Shown: positions 8,103 through 17,630, numbered from the stretch's first letter. The stretch: 64,000 bases of DNA from Flavobacteriales bacterium (GCA_947444925.1 CANFBW010000005.1:1-64000); one strand, 5' to 3'. Numbers and translations: made by a program. The notes: generated by a model not told the origin, from the sequence alone.

Positions 8103-8932
8103 AATACGACATAAAAACATATTCCTTTTTACTCCTATTGATCGTCGCGCTTTCTTCATGCGCAACCTTTAATCCCAGCAAAATGCTGAAAATCCCAGCA
8201 GATTATCCCTATGCAAAATTCCCGGATTCGGTCAAAATTGAGCCCTACAAAATTGCAATCAACGATGTGATCAATTTTAGCTTGTACACCAATGACGGCT
8301 TTAAAATGGCCAGTGTATCAGGGTACGCAACTGAAACAGGAATCTCAACAGGTGCTGGAATGACAACATTCAAAGTGCGCTCTAATGGTAAGGTTAAAAT
8401 GCCGGTACTAGGAGAGTTGCCAGTTGTTGGCCTGACAGTTAAAGAAATGGAAGAATTATTAGAGGATAGGTTTAAACAATATTTCGTCAATCCATTTGTA
8501 ACCCTTGAAATAACGAACAAGAGAATCTATTTATTTCGCGGTGGTATATCTGCATCTATGGTTACCCTTGAAAGTGAAAACACTACGCTTTTCGAAGTTC
8601 TTGCAAAATCCGGAGGGGTATCTGGTGGCGGCACCGGAACAAGTGCCGCAAATTCCAGTATGGGATCGAGTGCCAGTGGTATGAACTATGCTAGTAAAAT
8701 TAAGATTATTAGAGGCGACTTAAAAAAACCCGACATCTATTTAGTTGATCTTTCTAGAATCGAAGGGTTAAAAGACGCTGACATCATTATGCACTCCAAC
8801 GACATCGTATACATTGAACCAGTAATCAACTACGCCTATACCATACCATCAGACATAGCTTCATTCACAGGATTAATATCATCTGTACTGAGCGTGTTTT
8901 TAGTGTACAAGCTTGTTAGCGCAAAACAATAA
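8099..8932 (+). CDS. Wza-type polysaccharide export outer-membrane lipoprotein
   Basis: 277 residues. I chose the ATG at 8099, which overlaps the previous stop as ATGA, because it gives a lipoprotein signal peptide: MKYDIKTYSFLLLLIVALSS followed by the lipobox cysteine. An upstream in-frame ATG at 8015 would bury that signal. After it come a Poly_export domain (AINDVINFSLYTNDG) and an SLBB-like segment (KVKMPVLGELPVVGLTVKEM). A Gly/Ser-rich linker occurs around residues 180-200. A C-terminal hydrophobic helix (SFTGLISSVLSVFLVYKLV) may form the outer-membrane helix as in Wza. The protein should form the export channel, working with the Wzc-type kinase encoded three bases downstream. Confidence 0.9.
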   Translation: MKYDIKTYSFLLLLIVALSSCATFNPSKMLKIPADYPYAKFPDSVKIEPYKIAINDVINFSLYTNDGFKMASVSGYATETGISTGAGMTTFKVRSNGKVKMPVLGELPVVGLTVKEMEELLEDRFKQYFVNPFVTLEITNKRIYLFRGGISASMVTLESENTTLFEVLAKSGGVSGGGTGTSAANSSMGSSASGMNYASKIKIIRGDLKKPDIYLVDLSRIEGLKDADIIMHSNDIVYIEPVINYAYTIPSDIASFTGLISSVLSVFLVYKLVSAKQ

Positions 8933-8934
8933 AA

Positions 8935-11346
8935 ATGGAAAGAAAAAAAATAGGCTTACTCAATGACGATTTTGACCTAGCACTCGCGCTAAAGATATCT
9001 AAAGTGTCTTACCCATGGGTAATATTTCTGCTTACATTGGGTTATTGCTTAGCGTTTTTGTATAATAGGTACACCCAACCTGTTTATCAATCAAAAGCCA
9101 TTGTAAAGATTGGAGAAGCGAACAACATGAACAAAATCATGCAATTCGAAAACATCTACGATATGCCGATTGCTGGTGAGATTGAATTGATACGATCAAA
9201 AACACTTATTAAAAGAGCTCTACAAAAGTTACCACTAGACATTTCGTACATTTCTGAAGGATCATTCCTGAATTTTGAAGAATACAAGAATTCTAGGTAT
9301 AGGGTAAGCTACCAAGTAAAAGACCAAGCTATATTTGCAACCCCCATTTATGTGAAGTTTATAGAGGATGAAAAGGTGCAAATTAATTATGTGATTAACG
9401 ATATTTTGCACGAATACACTTTCCCCATAAACTCTTGGACAACTCTTCCAGAAATTGAAATAAAAATCAGCATCTCGCAGAGTAACTATTATAAAATTCA
9501 AAAGGAAGAAACTACTAGTCCAATGTACTTCAGTTTAAACAGCCAAGAAGATATATTGAACAATTGCCTCGCGCAAATGATGATCAACATTGTCAGCGAA
9601 GAGGCAAAGACTGTTGAAATTGAATTCACATCCAACAATCCTTTAAAAGCGGCTGATTTAGCGAACGCAATTTCAACAGAATTTCTAGCATATAATGTTG
9701 AAAAAAAGAGCGAAAGCGCCAATCAAATGATCAATTTCACGAACGATCAACTACTTGCAATCAGTGAGAAAATTAATGACTACTCAAAAACGCTGGAACC
9801 ATATATGACCAAAGATGACAACGGTCAAAAATTTAATCCAATGCTTTTCGACAATGTCTCTCAAAAAGAAGAACTCTTGAATGATCAATACCACTTGTTA
9901 AATTTTGAATTACAAGCACTTATTGATTACAAAGGAAAGTTATCTCGTCTGCAAGGCGACGACTATATTTATGCACCTTTACTGACATCGCCCAACACGC
10001 ATTCTCTTTTAGGTGTAATCCAGCAATACCAAATGATGATTACGCAACGCAAAGAATTGCAGTATCAATACACGAGCAATAGCGGTCCAATTAAGGAGTT
10101 AGACTACAAAATTCAATTAAACAAAAGAGAATTAATTGAAAACGTTGATATCGCAATTTCTGAAATGCAAGATCAACTTGCCTCTTTAGAAAAAAGAAGA
10201 TCATCTAAAAAAATAGAAAACACAGCCATAGAAAATTCAACTAAAATAAAAACTTCTGAGATCAATCAAATCGAAAGGATGTTTGAAATTAGCCAAGATT
10301 ATTACACCAAATTATTACAGAAAAAATCTGAATTTGAAATGGTTAAAGCGGGCTTTGTTTCCAACAATGACATTTTAGAATATGCATATAGCAATGATAT
10401 TCCAATCGAACCGCAGCGCAGATTAGTGTACGTTCTGTTTATTTCCATAGGAGCACTAATTGGATTCGGCATCATAATTGTTCGTTATTTGCTGCACAAC
10501 ACTGTTTCGACTATCATTGATATCGTTAAATACACCAATCAAGTCGCAATATTGGGCATGATACCAGAATACAAAGAAAGCATTCCAATTTCCCAGTTGC
10601 TGGTAGACAAAAATCCAAAGTCATTAATGACAGAAGCATTCCGTTCAGTGCGATCGAATCTTCAGTTTTTGACAAAAAATGAAGGCTCTAAGATTTTAGC
10701 AGTGACATCAACAGTCAGTGGTGAAGGAAAAACTTTCGTAGCCATCAACTTAGGAGGAATTATTGCCTTTTCAGGCAAAAAAGTAATCATTCTTGACCTT
10801 GACATGCGAAAACCAAAAACACACATTGGATTTAACGCCGAAAATAAAGTAGGGATGAGCACGCTTTTAATAGGCAAGTCAAGTCTTCAAGAATGCATTC
10901 AACGTAGCGCCTTAGAAAACCTGCACTTCATTACAGCGGGACCAATACCTCCAAATCCATCGGAATTGATCATTAGTCCTAACATGGATCTAATTCTTGA
11001 CGAACTCAAAAAAACATACGAAATCATAGTGATTGACAATCCGCCAGTAGGTATTGTAACGGATGCTCTCCCCATCATTAAAAAAGCCGATTACCCAATT
11101 TATATCTTGAGAGCAAACGTATCCAAAAAAGCATACTTACAAAACATCAACCACCTTAAAGAGGTAAACAACATAACTAATTTATCAGTAATTTTAAACG
11201 GCTCAAGCAATCGCTCACGAAAAGGCGGATACGGTTATGGTTACGGTTATGGCTACGGTTATGGTTATGGTTATGGTTATGGTTATTACGAGGAGCCAAC
11301 GAAAGCAAAAAAAAGAAAAAACATCTTCTCTAAACTATTTGAATAA
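8935..11346 (+). CDS. Wzc-type polysaccharide co-polymerase and tyrosine autokinase (BY-kinase)
   Basis: 803 residues. A first membrane helix (about residues 28-46) starts the Wzz domain, followed by a long periplasmic coiled-coil region (about 250-480). The GNVR-type motif NDIPIEPQRRLVYVLF leads into the second membrane helix. The cytoplasmic kinase has Walker A STVSGEGKTFVAINL, Walker A' IILDLDMRKPK and Walker B IIVIDNPPVGIVTDA. The C-terminus is a tyrosine cluster built of Gly-Tyr repeats (11 tyrosines), the autophosphorylation tail. The protein controls chain length and export of the polysaccharide by cyclic phosphorylation. No separate Wzb phosphatase gene is in the window. Confidence 0.94.
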   Translation: MERKKIGLLNDDFDLALALKISKVSYPWVIFLLTLGYCLAFLYNRYTQPVYQSKAIVKIGEANNMNKIMQFENIYDMPIAGEIELIRSKTLIKRALQKLPLDISYISEGSFLNFEEYKNSRYRVSYQVKDQAIFATPIYVKFIEDEKVQINYVINDILHEYTFPINSWTTLPEIEIKISISQSNYYKIQKEETTSPMYFSLNSQEDILNNCLAQMMINIVSEEAKTVEIEFTSNNPLKAADLANAISTEFLAYNVEKKSESANQMINFTNDQLLAISEKINDYSKTLEPYMTKDDNGQKFNPMLFDNVSQKEELLNDQYHLLNFELQALIDYKGKLSRLQGDDYIYAPLLTSPNTHSLLGVIQQYQMMITQRKELQYQYTSNSGPIKELDYKIQLNKRELIENVDIAISEMQDQLASLEKRRSSKKIENTAIENSTKIKTSEINQIERMFEISQDYYTKLLQKKSEFEMVKAGFVSNNDILEYAYSNDIPIEPQRRLVYVLFISIGALIGFGIIIVRYLLHNTVSTIIDIVKYTNQVAILGMIPEYKESIPISQLLVDKNPKSLMTEAFRSVRSNLQFLTKNEGSKILAVTSTVSGEGKTFVAINLGGIIAFSGKKVIILDLDMRKPKTHIGFNAENKVGMSTLLIGKSSLQECIQRSALENLHFITAGPIPPNPSELIISPNMDLILDELKKTYEIIVIDNPPVGIVTDALPIIKKADYPIYILRANVSKKAYLQNINHLKEVNNITNLSVILNGSSNRSRKGGYGYGYGYGYGYGYGYGYGYYEEPTKAKKRKNIFSKLFE
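11224..11289 (+). repeat. Hexanucleotide repeat (GGTTAY) encoding the Gly-Tyr tail of the tyrosine kinase
   Basis: About ten consecutive copies of a GGTTAT/GGTTAC/GGCTAC unit encode alternating glycine and tyrosine and end with a double tyrosine. The last five units are identical GGTTAT copies, which makes the tract prone to slippage in steps of two residues without a frameshift. Confidence 0.92.
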
Positions 11347-11358
11347 GTCCGAATACCT

Positions 11359-11901
11359 ATGCGCGTAATTACAACACCGATAAAAGATTTGTTGCTTATT
11401 GAACCCAAGGTTTTTGGTGACGATAGGGGCTATTTTTACGAAAGCTACAATGAAAAGCTCTTTCACTCCAATAATGTAACCGCCAATTTTGTACAAGACA
11501 ATATTTCAAAATCATCCAAAGGCATATTGCGCGGACTGCATTTTCAAACACCCCCTTTTACCCAAGGAAAATTAGTGAAAGTGATACAAGGTTCTGTCTT
11601 AGATGTTGCGGTAGACTTACGCGCAGCTTCGCCCACTTTTGGTCAGCATTTTAAAATGGTGCTCTCCGAGGAAAACCACAAAATGATGTGGATTCCCGAA
11701 GGTTTTGCCCATGGCTTTCTCACTTTAGAAGACGACACGATTTTTCTATACAAATGCACCAATTTTTACAACGCAAGTGCCGATAGATCAATACTATGGA
11801 ATAGTCCTGAACTAAATATTGATTGGGGCATTACCAACCCAATACTTTCAGACAAAGACCGCAACGGAAAAACACTCAATGAATTCAAGGGTTTGTTTTA
11901 A
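11359..11901 (+). CDS. rfbC: dTDP-4-dehydrorhamnose 3,5-epimerase
   Basis: A 180-residue cupin-type epimerase of the RmlC family, the standard length. Motifs include the N-terminal EPKVFGDDRGYFYESYNE, the catalytic-histidine segment ILRGLHFQTPPFTQGKLVKV and the later MWIPEGFAHGFLTLEDDT. It converts dTDP-4-keto-6-deoxyglucose to dTDP-4-keto-rhamnose in the dTDP-L-rhamnose pathway. The other pathway genes rfbA, rfbB and rfbD are not beside it and must be elsewhere if the pathway is complete. It lies 12 bases after the tyrosine-kinase gene, so it is probably co-transcribed with the export genes. Confidence 0.92.
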   Translation: MRVITTPIKDLLLIEPKVFGDDRGYFYESYNEKLFHSNNVTANFVQDNISKSSKGILRGLHFQTPPFTQGKLVKVIQGSVLDVAVDLRAASPTFGQHFKMVLSEENHKMMWIPEGFAHGFLTLEDDTIFLYKCTNFYNASADRSILWNSPELNIDWGITNPILSDKDRNGKTLNEFKGLF

Positions 11902-11914
11902 CGGCCTATTATCG

Positions 11915-11922
11915 TATTTTTG
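11915..11922 (+). promoter_or_regulatory. Promoter -7 box before the WecA/TagO-type gene
   Basis: TATTTTTG, an exact TAnnTTTG match. It overlaps a possible TTG codon at 11920, which argues that the real translation start is the ATG at 11941. Confidence 0.5.
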
Positions 11923-11940
11923 CTCTATAGAACAGAAAAA

Positions 11941-13047
11941 ATGCTGAAAATTAACGAACTACTTTTTTACATTTCTTTTTTTATTATCCTCATCGGATTC
12001 TCCGCCTTGATTAACGGATTGTTTCTCAAATTCGCCAAAACGTTGGGTATGCGCAATAGCGGCAGCAGCAATAATGACGAAACCATTATCCGCTGGGGCA
12101 GTACATCAAAACCAGCATTTGGCGGAATCTCTTTTTATATACTCTTTTTGTTCTCTTTCATCGTTGCTGCATTTAAACACAATCTTATCGACACCCAAGT
12201 TTTAGGAATTCTGATTTCGGTATCATTAGGATTTATGATAGGTCTTGCTGATGACGCCTACAACACCAAACCACTTTTAAAGTTTTTAGGACAAGTTACA
12301 TGCGCCGTAGTGCTGGTCGCTACCAAAACCAAAATCAATCTTTTTGAAAACGATATGGTGAACATTGCGCTCACTATATTTTGGGTCATTGGCATGATGA
12401 ATTCAGTAAACATGCTTGACAATATGGATGGAATCACAACCTCTGTGTCAATATTTGTTTTCCTCACCACTTTGTTGCTCTTCGTTGTAAAAGGTGACTT
12501 TAACAACATTTTTTTTATCATATGCCTGGGACAAGTCGCAGCCCTAATGGGCTTTCTGTACTTTAATTGGAACCCGTCTAGAATGTATATGGGCGACAGT
12601 GGAAGTCAATTTTTGGGCGTGCTCCTGGCGGCAGTGGGCATTCTCTTCTTTTGGAATGCTGAACAGTCAAATGGTGTTTCATTAGAATTTTCGCGCAAGA
12701 TATTAGCAGCTGTAACCGTCTTCATTCTACCAATTGTAGATACAACTAGTGTTACCATAAACCGCCTACTGAAAAAACAAAGTCCTTTTGTTGGCGGAAG
12801 AGACCACACCACACACCATTTGTCCTACGCTGGATTTAGCGATAGAGAGGTGGCGATTGTATTTTGTGCAATTGCAGCGATCTCCATGTTCTTGTCAATT
12901 TATATTCTGCGTTATATTGAAATATGGAACAACCAGGCCATCGTGCTATTTAGCAGCTACTGTATCGTAATATTTTCAATTCTTTATTATCTTACAAGAA
13001 TCAAAAGACCTCAAAAAGTAAGTGAAGTAGTAATTGAAGAAAAATGA
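11941..13047 (+). CDS. WecA/TagO-type undecaprenyl-phosphate sugar-1-phosphate transferase
   Basis: 368 residues from the ATG at 11941 (an in-frame TTG at 11920 falls in the promoter box). It is a polytopic membrane protein with about ten helices. The family motifs are present: FMIGLADDAYNTKPLLKF, the Asp-rich NSVNMLDNMDGIT, YMGDSGSQFLG and the C-terminal FVGGRDHTTHHLSYAG (the GRDHxxHHL signature). It starts polysaccharide assembly by moving a sugar-1-phosphate, usually GlcNAc, from a UDP-sugar to undecaprenyl phosphate. It overlaps the transglycosylase gene by 4 bases (ATGA). MraY is excluded by the surrounding genes and by the WecA-like HHL motif. Confidence 0.9.
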   Translation: MLKINELLFYISFFIILIGFSALINGLFLKFAKTLGMRNSGSSNNDETIIRWGSTSKPAFGGISFYILFLFSFIVAAFKHNLIDTQVLGILISVSLGFMIGLADDAYNTKPLLKFLGQVTCAVVLVATKTKINLFENDMVNIALTIFWVIGMMNSVNMLDNMDGITTSVSIFVFLTTLLLFVVKGDFNNIFFIICLGQVAALMGFLYFNWNPSRMYMGDSGSQFLGVLLAAVGILFFWNAEQSNGVSLEFSRKILAAVTVFILPIVDTTSVTINRLLKKQSPFVGGRDHTTHHLSYAGFSDREVAIVFCAIAAISMFLSIYILRYIEIWNNQAIVLFSSYCIVIFSILYYLTRIKRPQKVSEVVIEEK

Positions 13048-14045
13048 AAAAAGGGATAATCGCACTTTCATCCATTGCCCTGCTCTTTGTTACTATTGAG
13101 TTGTTTACCTTTTCCACAAAGGGAGACAAGATGCCTTATTACATGATTTTTAAGGATTTTAAGATTTCACCTACCATCAATTTTTGTGGAGAACCAGTGC
13201 CCTTTCAAAGTGTAGACATTCGTGAGCGCTTCGATAGAGAAATTTTAAAAAATGCATATTGGCAATCAGAAACCATCATGTACTTCAAAAGAGCGAAGCG
13301 ATGGTTTCCTGTGATTGAACCGATATTAAAAAAATACGGACTTCCTGAAGACTTAAAATACGTAGCAATTATTGAAAGCGGACTGGTAAATGTGGTGAGT
13401 CCAGCTGGAGCAACAGGCTTCTGGCAAATAATGGAGCGCACCGGCAAAGAATACGGAATGGAAATTCGCGAAGAGGTTGATGACCGTTACGACGTAGAAA
13501 AATCAACGCATGCTGCTTGTAAGTATTTCAGATCCGCTTATCGCAAATTCAAATCATACACCGCTGCAGCTGCTTCTTACAACATGGGAATGAGCGGACT
13601 AGCGAGCAAAATGGACGAGCAAGGCGTCAACAGCTATTACGACTTATTGCTCAACCAAGAAACATCTCGTTATGTTTTTCGCATTCTGTCGTACAAAGAG
13701 ATTTTCAACAACCCAAAATACTATGGATACGATCCCGAAGAAATCGACGGCTACCCTCCATACGATGTTTATGAAGTGAAAATCGACAGTACCATTCCTG
13801 ACTTAATGAAATATGCTTTGTCAGTGAACTCCAATTATAAAATTGTTAAAACATTAAATCCTTGGCTGCGCGAACGCAGACTGTCGGTGCGAAACGGTAC
13901 GACCTACACCTTGAAACTACCAAAAAGCGGCATCTACCAGTACGACGAATTAATTGCCAGCTCAGCGGATTCAATTGCTAAACTGCCTTTTTTGAGCGAC
14001 ACGGCAATGATCGATTTATCAGAGCCACACTTAGGCAAAGAATAG
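13044..14045 (+). CDS. Membrane-anchored lytic transglycosylase (SLT domain, MltD-like)
   Basis: 333 residues. An N-terminal hydrophobic segment (residues 5-22) acts as signal or anchor. The SLT domain holds the catalytic glutamate in YVAIIESGLVNVVSPAGATG, followed by WQIMERTGKEYGM and the C-terminal AAASYNMGMSG motif. Such enzymes cleave the MurNAc-GlcNAc bond of peptidoglycan with formation of 1,6-anhydroMurNAc. No LysM repeats are visible, although the last 70 residues (LNPWLRERRLSVRNGTTYTL) resemble a degenerate one. It is translationally coupled to the initiating transferase gene, so it may open the wall for the polysaccharide machinery; this is inference. Confidence 0.9.
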   Translation: MKKGIIALSSIALLFVTIELFTFSTKGDKMPYYMIFKDFKISPTINFCGEPVPFQSVDIRERFDREILKNAYWQSETIMYFKRAKRWFPVIEPILKKYGLPEDLKYVAIIESGLVNVVSPAGATGFWQIMERTGKEYGMEIREEVDDRYDVEKSTHAACKYFRSAYRKFKSYTAAAASYNMGMSGLASKMDEQGVNSYYDLLLNQETSRYVFRILSYKEIFNNPKYYGYDPEEIDGYPPYDVYEVKIDSTIPDLMKYALSVNSNYKIVKTLNPWLRERRLSVRNGTTYTLKLPKSGIYQYDELIASSADSIAKLPFLSDTAMIDLSEPHLGKE

Positions 14046-16813
14046 TGGCAACTCCCAAAGAATACATTAAGGTTTTTGGTGCCCGTGAGCACAACCTTAA
14101 AAATATAAGTATAGAGATTCCGCGCGATCAATTGGTCGTAATCACTGGCTTGAGCGGCAGCGGTAAATCTTCTCTCGCATTTGACACCATTTACGCCGAG
14201 GGACAGCGCCGTTACATCGAAAGTTTTTCAGTATACGCTCGACAATATTTAGGGAATTTAGAGAAGCCCGACGTTGACAGCATAGAGGGCTTGAGTCCGG
14301 TTGTTTCCATTGAACAAAAAACAACAAGCAAGAGTCCGCGTTCAACGGTTGGCACTATCACTGAAATATACGACTTGCTGCGATTGCTCTTCGCGCGAGC
14401 AGGAACAGGCTATTCCTATGAAACAGGTGAAGAAATGGTGCGCTTTACAACAGCCCAAATCATTGATAAAATTAGCAGCAATTACAAAAACAAGAAATTG
14501 GTGTTATATGCTCCGCTCATCAAAGGACGAAAGGGACATTACCGTGAATTGTTTGAAAAACTAATCAAACAGGGTTTCCTAAAAGTGCGTGTTGACGGAA
14601 CGATTGTGGAGATGACCAAAGGCTTTCAAGTCGATCGTTACAAAACACACGATATCGAAGTTGTAGTTGACCGTCTCGACCTTTCTATGGAGCCAGGTGA
14701 TCGCCTCAAGAGCTCCATCGAAGCTGCATTGAAATTAGGCAATGGTATTTTGATGGCTGGTGAACATGAATCGAAGCAACTCAAATATTACAGCAGAAAT
14801 TTGATGTGTCCCACATCAGGCCTCTCCTACCCCGATCCTGAACCAAACCTATTTTCGTTTAACTCACCGTACGGCGCTTGTCCACATTGCAAAGGACTGG
14901 GAAGCCTGCCTGAATTGGACGAATCCAAAATAATACCCAATAAAAACCTGTCGATCAAAAGCGGTGCGCTATTGCCGCTGGGCAAACACAAAGACAATTG
15001 GGTGTTTGCACAACTCGATAAACTGTGTCAAAAACACAATAGTTCAAGTGCTGTCGCCATTAAAGACTTGCCTGAAGAATTGCTCGCTGAAATATTGTAC
15101 GGTGAACCCGACGGCTTTCCAGGCATACTCAGCTTGCTTGAGCAACTTGCCGACGAACAAGAATCAACTTCCGACAAATGGTTGAGCACTTTTTCCAATT
15201 ACATTACCTGCAAAGTATGCAATGGATCGCGACTGAACAAAGTGGCAATGCATTTTAAAGTGGGAGAAAGTAGCATGCAAGAATTGGTGAACAGAGACAT
15301 TGATGATTTTTATGAGTGGACTTTAGCCTTGCCCACAAAACTAAATCATCAACAAATTCAAATCGCCTCAGAAATCATCAAAGAAATCAAAAGAAAAACA
15401 GAGTTTCTCGTGGACATAGGCCTTGCCTATATCACGCTCAACCGCAGTTCCAAAAGTTTATCAGGCGGCGAAAGCCAACGCATCCGTCTAGCTTCACAAA
15501 TTGGCTCTGACCTCGTTGGAGTGCTTTACATTTTAGACGAGCCAAGTATTGGTTTACACCAAAAAGACAATATTAAATTGATCTCCGCCCTCAAAAAATT
15601 GCGTGATACAGGTAATTCCATTTTAGTTGTTGAACACGACAAAGAAATGATGGAAGCTTCCGACTATGTCATCGACATGGGGCCTGGAGCTGGAATTCAT
15701 GGCGGCCAAATCATCGACGCCGCACACCCTTCTAAACTGAGCAATGTTGCCTCAACTACCTATCAATATTTAAAAGGAATAAAAAAAATAAACGTTCCTA
15801 CAGAACGACGAAAAGGCAATGGCAAAACACTCATTATCAAAGGAGCAACAGGCAATAATTTAAAAAACGTAAATCTTACTTTGCCTCTAGGAAAACTTGT
15901 TTGCGTAAGCGGTTTGAGCGGAAGTGGAAAATCAACACTCATTAACGAAACTCTTTATCCTGCCGTCAATCAACACGTCAACAAAGGCAGTAATATTTCG
16001 CTACCCTTCAAGTCTATTGAAGGACTTGAAAATATCGATAAAGTCATTCAAATTGACCAAGCTCCAATTGGCCGCACGCCGCGCTCAAATCCAGCAACTT
16101 ACACTGACGTATATACCGAAATACGCAATCTTTACGCACTGCTTCCCGACTCTAAAATCAAAGGCTATAAAGCCAATAGATTTTCATTCAACATCTCTAG
16201 CGGACGCTGTGAAGAATGTAAAGGCGCTGGCGTTAAAAAAGTTGAAATGAATTTTCTGCCCGACGTATTGGTGCAATGCGAAACTTGTTCAGGCAAGAGA
16301 TTTAACCAAGAAACGCTGCGCGTCAAATACAAAGGAAAAAACATCAATGATGTGCTGAATCTATCCATCAACGAAGGCACGCAATTTTTTGAAAACCATC
16401 CCAAAATCTACCACAAATTAAAAACACTGCAGGACGTAGGACTAGGCTACATCAACCTCGGACAACCCTCTACCACGCTCTCTGGTGGCGAAGCTCAGCG
16501 CATTAAGTTAGCGGCTGAACTGTCAAAAAAAGACAGCGGAAAAACATTGTACATTCTTGACGAACCCACTACCGGCTTACATTTTGAAGACATCCGCATC
16601 CTTTCCGACATATTGCTTCGATTGGTCGACAAAGGAAATTCAGTACTTGTGATCGAGCACAATTTAGACATCATCAAACTGGCCGACCACGTCATAGACA
16701 TGGGACCAGAAGGAGGCAAAAATGGAGGAAACATCGTTGCCGAAGGAACACCTGAACAAATCTCAAAAAACAAAAAAAGCGTGACAGGCGTGTTTCTTAA
16801 AGGAGAATTATAG
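14045..16813 (+). CDS. uvrA: Excinuclease ABC subunit UvrA
   Basis: 922 residues starting with GTG, which shares one base with the preceding stop (TAGTG). Two ABC ATPase modules are present: Walker A TGLSGSGKSSLAFDT with signature SLSGGESQRIRLASQ, and SGLSGSGKSTLINETLY with signature TLSGGEAQRIKLAAEL. Zinc-binding cysteines of the C-terminal finger are intact (CEECKGAGVKK and CETCSGKRFN). In the first finger the expected second cysteine is Ser258 (MCPTSGLS), while C255, C279 and C282 remain. UvrA finds bulky DNA lesions and loads UvrB in nucleotide excision repair. It is likely read from the upstream polysaccharide/transglycosylase transcript or from an internal promoter I did not identify. 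Confidence 0.96.
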   Translation: MATPKEYIKVFGAREHNLKNISIEIPRDQLVVITGLSGSGKSSLAFDTIYAEGQRRYIESFSVYARQYLGNLEKPDVDSIEGLSPVVSIEQKTTSKSPRSTVGTITEIYDLLRLLFARAGTGYSYETGEEMVRFTTAQIIDKISSNYKNKKLVLYAPLIKGRKGHYRELFEKLIKQGFLKVRVDGTIVEMTKGFQVDRYKTHDIEVVVDRLDLSMEPGDRLKSSIEAALKLGNGILMAGEHESKQLKYYSRNLMCPTSGLSYPDPEPNLFSFNSPYGACPHCKGLGSLPELDESKIIPNKNLSIKSGALLPLGKHKDNWVFAQLDKLCQKHNSSSAVAIKDLPEELLAEILYGEPDGFPGILSLLEQLADEQESTSDKWLSTFSNYITCKVCNGSRLNKVAMHFKVGESSMQELVNRDIDDFYEWTLALPTKLNHQQIQIASEIIKEIKRKTEFLVDIGLAYITLNRSSKSLSGGESQRIRLASQIGSDLVGVLYILDEPSIGLHQKDNIKLISALKKLRDTGNSILVVEHDKEMMEASDYVIDMGPGAGIHGGQIIDAAHPSKLSNVASTTYQYLKGIKKINVPTERRKGNGKTLIIKGATGNNLKNVNLTLPLGKLVCVSGLSGSGKSTLINETLYPAVNQHVNKGSNISLPFKSIEGLENIDKVIQIDQAPIGRTPRSNPATYTDVYTEIRNLYALLPDSKIKGYKANRFSFNISSGRCEECKGAGVKKVEMNFLPDVLVQCETCSGKRFNQETLRVKYKGKNINDVLNLSINEGTQFFENHPKIYHKLKTLQDVGLGYINLGQPSTTLSGGEAQRIKLAAELSKKDSGKTLYILDEPTTGLHFEDIRILSDILLRLVDKGNSVLVIEHNLDIIKLADHVIDMGPEGGKNGGNIVAEGTPEQISKNKKSVTGVFLKGEL

Positions 16814-16916
16814 TCGAATACCCTCAGCAATTAACAAAACACTTTTAATACTTCCTTCGAACTTTTTCCCTTTTGGTCCGTAGAGCAGCTAACTTTAAAA
16901 TGCAATATTAGCGCTC

Positions 16917-17630
16917 ATGAAAGAAAAAGAAGATCAAAAAAAAGTTAGAGAAGCCTTCAAAAAGAAAAAATGGAACGAGATCAAAACCAACGATTCTTGG
17001 GCGATCTTCAAAATAATGGCGGAATTCGTTGAAGCCTTCGACAAGCTTGCGCGCATCGGTCCTTGCGTTTCTATCTTTGGATCAGCGCGCACCCCGAGCG
17101 ACAACAAATACTATCAACTTGCTGAAGAAATTGCATTTAAATTAACGCAAAATGGCTACGGCGTGATCACAGGCGGGGGGCCTGGAATCATGGAAGCTGC
17201 GAACAAAGGCGCAAACAAAGGCGGAGGAATATCCGTGGGACTGAACATTGATTTGCCTTTCGAACAATCGTCAAACGCCTACATTGACCATGACAAAAAT
17301 GTTGACTTTGAATACTTCTTTGTACGTAAGGTGATGTTCGTGAAATATGCTCAGGGTTTTATTGTACTACCTGGAGGCTTCGGTACTCTTGATGAATTAT
17401 TTGAAGCGATCACCCTTATTCAAACGCAAAAAATTGGTCACTTCCCGATTATCCTTGTTGGCAAAGACTTTTGGAGCGGACTGATCGATTGGTTTAAAAG
17501 CACTTTGTTAAAAGAAAAAAATATCAGTGAAGAAGACCTCTCGTCTTACTTCGTGGTAGATACCGCAGATGAAGCCGTTGCGGAGATCAACAAATTCTAT
17601 GGCAAATATTTATTAAAACCCAATTTCTAG
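16917..17630 (+). CDS. LOG-family (TIGR00730) nucleotide 5'-monophosphate phosphoribohydrolase
   Basis: 237 residues, with a charged Lys/Glu-rich N-terminal extension of about 45 residues before the Rossmann-like core. The family signature GGGPGIMEAANKGA and the catalytic VLPGGFGTLDELFEAITL (PGGxGTxxE) are both present. Family members hydrolyse the N-glycosidic bond of nucleoside monophosphates (AMP or cytokinin ribotides); older databases call them lysine decarboxylases, which is wrong. The natural substrate here is unknown. The gene stands alone about 100 bases after uvrA, and no clear promoter box was found. Confidence 0.87.
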   Translation: MKEKEDQKKVREAFKKKKWNEIKTNDSWAIFKIMAEFVEAFDKLARIGPCVSIFGSARTPSDNKYYQLAEEIAFKLTQNGYGVITGGGPGIMEAANKGANKGGGISVGLNIDLPFEQSSNAYIDHDKNVDFEYFFVRKVMFVKYAQGFIVLPGGFGTLDELFEAITLIQTQKIGHFPIILVGKDFWSGLIDWFKSTLLKEKNISEEDLSSYFVVDTADEAVAEINKFYGKYLLKPNF

